Origin: Penaeus vannamei
Lineage: Eukaryota > Arthropoda > Malacostraca > Decapoda > Penaeidae
Assembly (NCBI RefSeq): GCF_042767895.1
Contig: NC_091560.1
Span: 28,243,717 to 28,261,216, forward strand
Direction of reading: 5' to 3'
Length of the DNA stretch: 17,500 bases
Shown piece after piece: positions 10,401 through 17,500 of the stretch. The notes below the pieces were generated by a model, which saw only the letters and a program-made list of their open reading frames with translations, was not told where the DNA came from and did not search any database. A program made the position numbers and the translations under genes. Positions within the stretch are counted from its first letter, which is position 1. The number at the start of each line of letters is the position of its first letter.

Positions 10401-13400
10401 TGATGGCTTCTTAATTTCAAGAGTTCCTTCTTTTTCTTTCGATTCCATTTCAGATACAGCAATAGCTTTCTGAGGTATGATATCTGGTCTTGCCTGTGCA
10501 TTCTCTGGCTTAATATCTTTAAAATCTTTCACTGGTGACTCTGCTCTTGTTTCGCTTACTTGAATGGGGACTTTTCCACTTTCATATTCAACATTTGCAA
10601 GATCTTCTATTGGTTTCTCTTTCTTATAAACACCTTCTTTCTCACTAATACCTACAGATATAGAAGAAGCAATGACATGAGCAGTAAGAGATATGGAAGC
10701 TGACTGTGATGGCAACATTTTCTGCTGAGCCATTTCAGACAAACTTGAATCCGTATGAGTCTCTTGTACAACTAATGGGATATTTGGTGCTTGTGTCTGA
10801 CTGGGTAGAGAAATGGTAGGGAACTTGTCTACTTCATGTAGTCCTTCTTTTTCATGCAAAATAACCTCTGAGACTGACACAGTTTTTGATGGAATTAAAG
10901 ATCCCATTCCTTCTTCAGCTTTTGGCTTGGGAGCAACTGGAAGTTCCTCAGCCAGAGACTGTGGAAGTGTTTCAAGTACAGTAATAGCCTCCCCTGTGCT
11001 CATGATCCCTTCTGCCTTCTGGGCTTCTGGTTTTTCATCTTCATGCCATCCTTCACACTCATTTATTAGTACTCCAGATGAAAGAGCCACCTTAGCTGCA
11101 TGAGTAAGTTCAATTTTTGCACTTTCCTTTTCAGGCACTGTTATAGGAACTACATTGCCAATAGTTTCCTCACTTTCCACTTCAGTAATCAGAAGAGGCT
11201 CAAGCCCTCCATTTATTTTAGATTTTAAATGTAATTCAACGGGTTTCTTTTCCATAAGTGACTCCTCTTTTTCATGCATGCCAGTCTCAGTAATAGTTAT
11301 TGCCTTTTGTTCTTCAAAACTCTTTGTTGCTTCTTTAGATTTTGGTTTGTCAGGAACATCAAAGTCTATAACTGAAGATGATGCACAAATTTCTTCTGTA
11401 ATAATAGGTTGCATACCTTCCACCAAATACGTTTTAGCAGTAGTTGTTGGATGTTGAGAAGGATTATATTTTTCTTCAGCCTGAGCTGCATGGATCTCCA
11501 TAACAGATGCTGCATGGAAACTCTTTAGATCTACTGATGCTGATTCTCCTTTTGGAATACTAGTTGTAAAATCTTTAATCGTATCTTGAATGGTGCTTTG
11601 AGTTATTTCCAGTGGAAGATGGCCTGGGACTTGTTCTTCTGTTGCTGTATGAGAGTATCTTGGGATCTCCTTGAATTCCTCTTCTTTAAAACTCACAGAC
11701 ACTTCTGACACTTTCACAGACTTTTGAGGGATAACAGAGGTGCTTGCCATATCTGTGAAAGGTTTTGCTTCTTTTAATTCCCTTAATGGGGACTGAGCTT
11801 TTGTTTCCTGTACTTCAAGGGAATGTTCACTGCATTCAACTTTACCTTGAATAACCATGTCTTCAGGCTTGCTAGGCTGGAAGTCCTTCTCTTTTTGGTG
11901 AGCTTGAGATTCAAGAATTTCAAGTGCCTTTTGAGGAATAAAGCTTGTTTTTGCTTTTCCTGTTGGCAATACAGGTTTACTTAGAATATCCACAGGAGAT
12001 TGAACTTCAGTATCAGCAACTATGACAGAATGGAAAGTGTTTATATCTAATTTATCTGCCTGTGCTTCAACTGGCTTCCTAATCTTTAGGGGGGCTTCAC
12101 TCTCTTGGACATCTGATGCAGAAACAACAAGAGATGATTTCTTGGAATGAATAAGAGATGCATGATGTTCTATTTTGGCTTCCTTTGGGAGTTCTCTTAT
12201 AGGAGATTCTGCTTTTGTCTCTGAAACGGCTATAGCTTCTCGTTTACCTTCCATTTGTGTAGCTTGCGCTTCAATTGGTTTTTCTGGTTTATATTCTTTA
12301 AATGAATCATGTTGCTGTGTTTCCATGACATTAACAGACATTTTTTCCAGGATGGATGCCCGTGCAGTTTGCTCCTTGTCTATGCGAGACTTCCATGATG
12401 CAGCATCTTCCTGGATATCATGACCTTGTATGGTAAGAGCTTCCAGATGCTGCATTTCTATTATTCTACCTTGTTGTTGTACTGGGGCTTGTTCATGAAG
12501 GATATCCTCCTTGTCAGCCTTAAAGATTTCAGAAATTTGAATATACTTTTGCTCTAATACATTGGGCTTTGCTTGTTCCAGTTTTTCTGCATGCTTTTCC
12601 CATTGAACAGTATCCTCCTCCAGTTTTGGTTCAGCAATAATCACAGCTTCTGACTGTTTAGTAACTGTTGTCTGTTTTGTTGTTTCTCTCTTAGGAGATT
12701 TAGATTCATACTTCTCTTCTGCATCATGCACAATAATCTCTTCAACTTGAGGAGCATTCTGTCCAGAGAGGCCACATTTGAGACTCTCAACTATGTGTTT
12801 TTCCTTCTTCAGATCTGCAATACTTTCATGAGGAATTTGTTCTGTAATTTGAACTGTCTGTTTAGTATCTTGTTCCATAACTGTTGCCTTTTGTGTTCGT
12901 TTCATTAAGTCTGAGAGCTGAGAAATAGTTTCCTCACTTCTGTGATCTGTTGTGGTAAGTGCTTCAAGTGGCTCTAGCATACCTATGGCTGTCTGTACAT
13001 TTGCCTTTTCAGTTTCAAACTGAGTACCACCTTCCTTAGCATATACTTCAGTAACAGAAAGTGAATCATGTTCCATTACCATTAACTTGTGCTGAGCTAA
13101 ATCAGCTGTTACTCTTGCAGGCCTTTTTAGGGGTGAAGGTTGTTCTTCAGGAAGCCTTTCTGTAACAGTCAAAGAATCTTTTAGGTCCTTTGTTACAGTG
13201 GCTCTTGCTTCTTCCCCCTTTTCACTCTGGAAAGTTTCACATGAATCTACAGTTTTAGTATCAGTTACTTGCAATGATTCTGATGAAACTAATTCAGGCC
13301 TGATGCTTTCAGTTCTCAATGGCATCTTTTCTCCTCTTCTCCATGGAGTAGGTTGTTCTTCTGGGATCTTTTCTGTTATAGTCAGTGAGTCCTTTAGATC

Positions 13401-16400
13401 CTCTGTTATTGTAGCTTTTACTTGCTCACCCTTTTCTGGTTGAAGATGCATGTAGGTATCTTCAACTTTAGTATCAGTAACCTGGAGGGATTCAGAAGAA
13501 ACCAACTCAGGTTTTATTCTCTCAGTTTTAAAGGGAACTTTCTCACCCCTACTCCAAGACATTGGTTGTTCTTCTGCAATCTTTTCTGTCACAGTCAGGG
13601 AATCCCTCAAATCTTCTGATATTGTAGCTTTTACTGGTTCACCTTTCTCTGGCTTTAGGTTTACATAACTATCTTCAACTTTAGTATCAGTAACCTGAAG
13701 AGATTCAGAAGAAACTAACTCAGGTTTTATGCTTTCGGTCTTAAAGGGAATTTTCTCACCCTTTTGCCATGGCAGTGGCTGTTCTTCTGGGATCTTTTCC
13801 GTCACTGTTAAAGAGTCCTTTAAATCTTCAGTAACTGTTGCCTTTGCTTTTGTAGCTTTCTCTGGTTGTAGGTGTACATAGGTATCTTCAACTTTTGTAT
13901 CAGTAACTTGAAGAGGCTCAGAAGGCACAAACTCAGGCTTTATGTTCTCAGTCTTAAATGGAATTTTCTCACCCTTTTGCCAAGCCATTGGCTGTTCTTG
14001 AGGGATCTTTTCCATCACTGTCAAAGAATCTTTGAGTTCTTTAGTGACTGTTGCCTTTACTTGTTCTCCTCTTTCAGTTTTCAGGGCAACATATGTATCT
14101 TCAGCTTTAGTATCAGTAACTTGAAGTGGTTCCAGGGAAACCAGTTCTGGTTTGATATTTTCAGTCCTGAATGGGATCTTCTCCCCTCTTTTCCATGGCA
14201 AAGGCTGTTCTTCTGGGATCTTTTCTGTAACTGTAACTGAATCCTTAAGCTCTTCGGTGACTGTAGCAGTAACTTCTTTTCCTTTTTCTGTCTGTAATGT
14301 AACGTACGTATCTTCAGTTTTTGTATCAGTGACCTGTATAGATTCAGAAGCCACAACATCTGGTGTAATGCTGATCTGCTTCTTCAAGTGAATCTTTTCT
14401 CCACGATGCCATGGGGCTGGCTGTTCTTCACTCAGATTTTCAGTAACAGTCACTGAATCCTTAACATCTTCCATAATAAGTGTTTTTGCCTGTTCAGGCT
14501 TAAGTTCCTGGCTTTCAAACATAGATGTTTGTTCAAGCAATATTTCATCTGTCCCTGTAGTCTCCTCTTTTATTGTTATCCTTTGCTCTTTTTCTGTAGA
14601 TTCTATGGAAGGTGCAAAAGTAGGTATAATATTAGTGGACTCTTGTTCCTGTTGAGTATTATGTTCATGTACTGTAACGTGTTTGTGAATTGGTTGGGTC
14701 ATTGTTTCAGTGGTAGTTATGTCAGTGACCTCCACAGTTTCAGATTTTTGCTGATTTTTCTCAGGAGCTGTAGGTGTTTGTGTATAGGTATGTTCATCAT
14801 CCTCTTCTACAAGAATTGTTTGTGATTTTGTAGACCTTGTAGGAGATGGACCTATAAATGTAAGTGTTTCTGATACTGAAGCCCTGTTATATTCGACTTC
14901 TGACTGCACAGCCTTACATGTTAATGTTTGTGGGATAGGCTCAAGTATACATTCTGGGAACATCTCTTGTAGGTCTTTTTCCTGTGTGTTGGTGGGAGTC
15001 TCTTTTGTTTCAGTTACTGCAAGTGGGACTATATCCACATCAGCTGGAGCTGAGATGTCAATTAAAGAACCACGGTGGGTGCTTGGGAAAGTTACTTTGC
15101 ATTCTGTGGCAGGACTTTCAACTTCTTCTTCAATTTCGGTAATTTCCAACTGTGGCAGATCTGACTGATCTGTATCCTCCCTACTTTCTATTACTGTAAT
15201 ATGCTGATCTGTTCTTGTAACTCTTAGAGCAGGGAAATCTGAAACAACAGTTGGAAAACTAGCCTGTGCAAAGCCCAATATAGGCTCGTACTCTGTAGAA
15301 GTTTGAGCAAAATCCGGCAGAAACTCTTCAGTAAAGTCTTTAGTAGTTTCATCGATTACTTTATCCAACTTTGGCTTCTGAATATCTTCTGGCTTCTGAA
15401 TTTCTTCTTGCTCACTTATTTCCTCTGTATAGATAGTTGTTTTCTCTTGCCACTCTTTCCCAGAGGCAACTTTAGGTGTAGGTACAATATGAAGATCAAC
15501 TGAGGACTCAAATTCTTCTTTTGGCTCTATTTGCTTGCCAAGGGTATTTACCTGGGTTTCCTCTCTAACTGTTCCACCTTCTACACCAATACCAACCATG
15601 ACTTCATGAGTTAATCCTTCTTCATCACTTGTTTTATTAGACTGTTGCTTAATAGTCCTTAAAGATATGTGCTGTACTGTTGCCTCTTGAATATCGGAAG
15701 CATCCACCGGTGTTCTGTCAACATCTACAGACTCACTGCTCATTGTACTCTTTAAATCTTTAACTGCTTTATCCTCCCGTTTATCAGGTGTAAAAGTAGT
15801 GGTTGATTTCTTTGATTCACTCTCTTGTAAATCTTCCCCCCACTTAATGTGTTGTGTTTCAGGTACATGTTTGGTTTGTTGTATGTCTTGCTGTACTTGC
15901 ACATCTTCAGTCTTCACTTCAGATGTGGTAATTGTAGAGGATGGGCTTGATGCCATGCCTGTGTGGGATGGGACAGAGGGCCTGGTTAAAGGAGTATCAG
16001 GAAGTAAAGTTTCTTCCTTTGGACTAGGATAATGTGTAGTTGGTGTGGAAGCTGGCATCACTGTAATTGGTGAGACAGTCCCATATTTAAATTCTGAAGT
16101 ATCCTGTGTATGTATAACTTCAGTTGCATGAGTTCTTTGTAACTGTGGGAAGGTAATTTCTGTTGTTTTGTGTGATTCATCAGTAACAGAAACTCCTGGA
16201 TATCTTATGATAAGTCCAACTTCAGAGACAATATTTATAGGTTCTGTGCTAGCAACTCTCATATCAGGAACATGTATTGGTGTGCCATGAACTGTTTCTG
16301 GAGTAATTGTTCTGAATTCCTCTATGGTGTCATGTTCCAGGATTTGTGTCAGTGGATAATGAACTTTCTGTCCCTGTGCTGTGACAGAAGTTAATGGCAG

Positions 16401-17500
16401 TGTTGTGATAAATTCCAGTTCTGGAATTTGTGTTATTTTTGCCTTCATTCCTTCTGGAACAGTTGAAACTAAATCTTTAATAGTGTCATGTTCCAAGAAT
16501 GAGGCAGAAGGATACTGAATCTTGTATCCAGCATTTGAAATGAATGTTAAGTGTTCTGTAAAAGCAAACTCCAAGTTCGGAGCAACTGATTCTGTAGCAC
16601 AGACTTCCACTGGAACAGATGTTTCAATAATTTTTGATGTTTCATTGTATTCCAGTGTGAATGTAGATGGATAGTGGATTTTGTAGCCTGCCTCAGACAC
16701 AAGCGTCAAAGGTGATATTGTGGCATACTCTAGTTTAGGTATATGCAAAACTGTAGCATGCACTTTTTCCTGAATAGATGATGTGAAAATCTCTACTATC
16801 AAATCATGTTCAGTTGAATATGTTGGATAATGAATTTTGTGGCCTAACTCAGAAACAAGTGTCATGGGTAATGTTGTAGGATATTCCAATTCAGGAACAT
16901 ATAACACTTTAGCATGTGTTTCTTCATGGGTAGGTGTTGTGAAAATTTCTACTGATTCATCATGATCAGTTGTAGATGCTGTTGGATAACAAACTTTAAG
17001 ACCTGCCTCAGACACAATTGTTACAGGTGATACCTTAGCATATTCCAATTTAGGAATATAAACTGTTTTAGCACTTACTTCCTTCAGAGACAGTGCTATG
17101 AAAACTTCTGTCATTTCATCATAGTCAAAGACAGAAGTTGTTGGGTGATGAATCTTATGGCCAGCCTCAGAGACTAGAGTCACTGGTAATATTGAAGCAC
17201 ATTCTAGTGCAGGGATATCCAGTGTCTTAGCATATTGCTTTTTATCACAATGTGGTATGGAATCTTCTGCAATATCTTTTAATTCAAAGAAAGAGGTAAA
17301 TGGATAATGAGTTTTGTATCCAGCCTCAGATATGATTGTTAGAGGCAGTATTGTGGCATATTCCAAATCAGGTAAGTGCACTACCTTGGCATGTGTTTTT
17401 TCTATAGTGAAAGGTGTGAAAGCTTCTGCCGTGCTGTCATATTCAGCAACAGCAGTGGATGGATAATAAACTTTGTGGCCAGCCTCAGACACAAGTGTCA
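1..17500 (-). CDS. sls: Giant elastic muscle protein, titin/Sallimus (I-connectin) family, internal spring segment; partial at both ends, single exon
   Basis: One frame stays open across the window, about 5,832 codons with neither start nor stop. The family links thick filaments to the Z-disc in striated muscle and provides passive elasticity. Visible protein order is: 52-53-residue repeats, linker, 71-residue repeats, spacer, 34/68-residue repeats, then PEVK. Crayfish I-connectin is described with 68- and 71-residue repeats, a spacer and two PEVK domains, which is the basis for the name. Glu, Lys, Val, Pro, Ser and Thr dominate; Cys and Trp are rare, and I see no Ig or FN3 domain, so the Ig-rich parts must lie outside. 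Repeat copies differ often at synonymous sites (Thr-Leu in the PEVK array is ACT CTT, ACA CTG or ACG CTT), which supports a translated, selected protein. Alternatives are another arthropod PEVK giant such as a stretchin or obscurin relative. Coding status is nearly certain; the family call is about 0.75. Confidence 0.93.
54..68 (-). repeat. Short GAA microsatellite encoding Glu5
   Basis: Five perfect TTC triplets on the plus strand read as GAA x5 in the coding frame. They give the acidic run inside VVEEEEEVEV. The tract is short and may be length-variable. Confidence 0.7.
1430..3260 (-). repeat. PEVK array: homogenised 42-residue (126-bp) repeats
   Basis: The same codons (Val-Gln of EEVQIKMKP, plus-strand TGCA or TGTA) recur at 1,495, 1,621, 1,747, 1,873 and so on every 126 bp to 3,007, which is thirteen sites and twelve exact intervals. 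The next site, 3,175, is 168 bp away, because one unit carries an additional 14 residues. A unit consists of EEVTEEVQIKMKPKKKPEVK, TEEIAEEVTLKKPEEKP and EEKVV. Pro, Glu, Val and Lys make up most residues, the classic PEVK composition of titin-like springs. Copies differ mainly at synonymous positions. Copy number is likely to vary between alleles. Confidence 0.93.
3261..3690 (-). repeat. Diverged PEVK segment, N-terminal flank
   Basis: Coding text is built of KKxEExVEE, EEVEVKMKPKKKPK, EEVVIKKPEEK and EEVSEDVTVKKKPKKK-like pieces. The strict 42-residue spacing of the neighbouring array is lost. It starts with a strongly charged entry (GPKKEKKVIEVVEESDEE). These are PEVK-type elastic sequences with old, diverged units. 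Confidence 0.8.
3691..3840 (-). other. Hinge between the 34-residue array and PEVK, resembling the 71-residue repeat
   Basis: The last unit before PEVK reads ARVTVTKKDSLQVLEVASE, then a His/Met/Ile-containing stretch (ESHMIGD), then KAKVTVTEDLQ. The pieces DSLQV and KVTVTEDLQ resemble ESLQV and KATVTEDLK of the 71-residue array about 9.5 kb away, more than the adjacent 34-residue units. The text then passes through RADQEDVIVLRG into Lys/Glu-rich PEVK. Confidence 0.65.
3841..5750 (-). repeat. 34-residue repeats mainly in dimers (68-residue, 204-bp higher-order repeat)
   Basis: Nineteen units have anchors every 102 bp from 5,704 to 3,868. A HEVSVKDAPGSMKDLKxKTE type mostly alternates with an EEVSVKExxxDxxxxKPKTE type, so the dimer is 68 residues. 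This is the length of the 68-residue repeat described in crayfish I-connectin. The alternation is broken once, by an additional QEVSVKEAPTDI unit with its anchor at 4,378. Unit boundaries read SPHES, SPQES or close variants. DNA copies here are more diverged than in the trimer block. A disordered extensible segment is the likely role. Confidence 0.9.
5751..7590 (-). repeat. 34-residue repeats in six trimers (102-residue, 306-bp higher-order repeat)
   Basis: Three unit types alternate. In protein order they are an EEVSVKEAPGSxKDxKPKTE type, a QEVSVKDAPGEVKDKKPKHE type and a HEVSVKDAPGxLKDLKL type. The Pro-Gly anchors step by 102 bp from 7,540 to 5,806, giving 18 units or six trimers. Matching bases in the third type recur at 6,165, 6,471, 6,777 and 7,083, exactly 306 bp apart. 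Trimers between 6,110 and 7,200 are nearly identical at DNA level over long stretches, so homogenisation was recent. Outer trimers are more diverged. Every unit boundary carries a variant of SPHESITV or SQQESISV. Confidence 0.92.
7591..8050 (-). repeat. 34-residue units in exact register, no higher-order pattern
   Basis: Five units have the Pro-Gly or equivalent step at plus positions 7,642, 7,744, 7,846, 7,948 and 8,050, exactly 102 bp apart. They diverge from each other (VNVKESPGNI, ITVKESPGSV, INVKEEPEEV, then weaker copies). I see no repeating order of unit types here. They join the trimer block to the decayed units upstream. Confidence 0.8.
8051..9359 (-). repeat. Diverged 34-residue units with Arg-rich RRPS motifs
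   Basis: About twelve units continue the 34-residue array upstream, with small indels (33-36 residues) and low mutual identity. The core pattern is still visible: xESxxVSEVxxxE, a short Pro-containing stretch, then K/R-rich text and ExAK. Three neighbouring units between about 8,530 and 8,765 carry RTPSQERAR, RRPSEDRAK and RRPSQERAK, which are basic unlike the acidic units around them. Toward 9,290 the pattern fades (QAEAMGKVSMPIP) into the spacer. This looks like the old edge of the array. Confidence 0.75.
9360..12989 (-). repeat. Long spacer: strongly decayed tandem repeats with a 69-residue period
   Basis: About 1,210 coding residues look unique at first sight, but two motifs alternate: IPQKAxxVSE followed by a KEKEG-like acidic stretch, and xVxETxAxSPxxD. 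The second motif is anchored at plus positions 12,205, 11,998, 11,791, 10,537 and 10,123. The spacings are 207, 207, 1,254 and 414 bp, that is 69, 69, about 6 x 69 and 2 x 69 residues. A weaker copy (SAETNIHKL) sits half-way, near 10,330. The region is Glu/Lys/Ser-rich with rare Cys (SSGVLINECEGW near 11,060) and no recognisable globular domain. It corresponds in position and character to the 'long spacer' of crayfish I-connectin, by inference. Confidence 0.7.
12990..14490 (-). repeat. 71-residue repeat array, six Trp-bearing copies plus one degenerate copy
   Basis: The single Trp codon of each copy lies at plus positions 14,409, 14,193, 13,980, 13,767, 13,554 and 13,341. Spacing is 213 bp (71 residues), except for one 216-bp step. 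At the next expected position (13,128) the codon is Leu, in a diverged last copy. Each unit reads KATVTEDLKDSLTVTEKI, then EEQPxPWxxGEKIPFKTE, then IKPELVSSESLQVTDTK, then a V/A-EDTYV element and a Lys/Glu-rich end. This matches the length of the 71-residue repeat described in crayfish I-connectin. Family identity by length and context is an inference, because I could not compare sequences. Confidence 0.87.
14491..16025 (-). other. Non-repetitive Ser/Thr/Glu-rich linker between the 53- and 71-residue arrays
   Basis: This coding stretch of about 510 residues shows no clear period. It opens with a Pro/Ser/Thr-rich segment (TPLTRPSVPSH, then MASSPSSTITT), continues through Gln- and Glu-rich text (VQVQQDIQQTK, EEISEQEEIQKPEDIQKP), and contains scattered aromatic residues (KWGED, KEWQEK, FLPDF, GFAQASFP). 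A short internal duplication, IQKPEDIQKPK, is visible near 15,390. A Pro/Thr patch with acidic runs (VEEDDEHTYTQTPTAP) precedes the 71-residue array. Composition predicts disorder. Its function is unknown; a binding or spacer segment is an inference. Confidence 0.7.
16026..17500 (-). repeat. Array of 52-53-residue repeats (about nine copies), most N-terminal part
   Basis: The motif VSEAGxKxHYP recurs with its SEAG-equivalent codons near 17,481, 17,322, 17,163, 17,004, 16,845, 16,689, 16,530, 16,374 and 16,218. Spacings are 159 or 156 bp, that is 53 or 52 residues. Each unit then has a variable acidic stretch (often EHD or EYD), an Ala-Lys step, and a conserved IPxLEYAT followed by PLT that leads into the next unit. 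A last degenerate copy ends at HYPSP near 16,026, 57 residues after the previous one. The array runs off the window edge. Units are richer in Tyr, His, Leu and Ile than the rest of the protein, so they may be partly structured. I do not recognise a named domain. Copies differ at most positions, indicating an old array. Confidence 0.85.

Noticed and set aside
14081..14359. Short minus-strand frames here and at 731-946
   Set aside because: They are in a different phase from the main frame and have Leu/Lys/Arg-rich shadow composition. The main minus frame is open across both.
1..17500. A bacterial repetitive surface protein
   Set aside because: I see no signal peptide, anchor or bacterial repeat motif, and the PEVK text with KPKKKPE is typical of animal muscle giants.

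Overview
The window is a single uninterrupted reading frame on the minus strand. Codons start at plus-strand positions divisible by 3, giving about 5,832 codons that are open at both edges. I checked the frame at seven widely spaced anchors (about 2,883, 6,111, 13,341, 13,779, 16,197, 16,509 and 17,460). All agree, and I met no in-frame stop where I translated. I see no intron, promoter, RNA gene or mobile element. The organism is almost certainly an animal, most likely an arthropod. The protein has the architecture of the elastic part of invertebrate connectin (Sallimus, or insect and crustacean titin). That protein is described from crayfish as containing 68-residue repeats, 71-residue repeats, a long spacer and PEVK segments. 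I cannot name the species.

Layout in protein order (N to C, so descending coordinates): about nine copies of a 52-53-residue repeat rich in Tyr, His and Leu (17,500-16,026); a non-repetitive Ser/Thr/Glu-rich linker (16,025-14,491); seven copies of a 71-residue repeat with one Trp each, the last copy having lost it (14,490-12,990); a long spacer that looks unique but keeps a faint 69-residue period (12,989-9,360); decayed 34-residue units (9,359-8,051); 42 units of 34 residues in exact 102-bp register (8,050-3,840), first single, then six trimers, then mostly dimers; a short hinge resembling the 71-residue repeat (3,840-3,691); and a PEVK segment with a homogenised 42-residue array (about 3,260-1,430) flanked by diverged PEVK.

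No immunoglobulin or fibronectin type III domain is recognisable. The whole segment is Glu/Lys/Val/Pro/Ser-rich and looks like a disordered molecular spring. At about 0.36 nm per residue, 5,832 residues could extend to roughly 2 micrometres. That would suit long-sarcomere muscle such as leg or claw muscle.

The points most worth following are: the giant intronless exon; the 52-53-residue repeat, which is neither of the two repeat classes described for crayfish; the switch from dimer to trimer organisation in the 34-residue array; the hidden 69-residue period in the spacer; and signs that the 34-, 69- and 71-residue families share one ancestral unit. The identification rests on recalled family architecture and sequence flavour, not on a database search.
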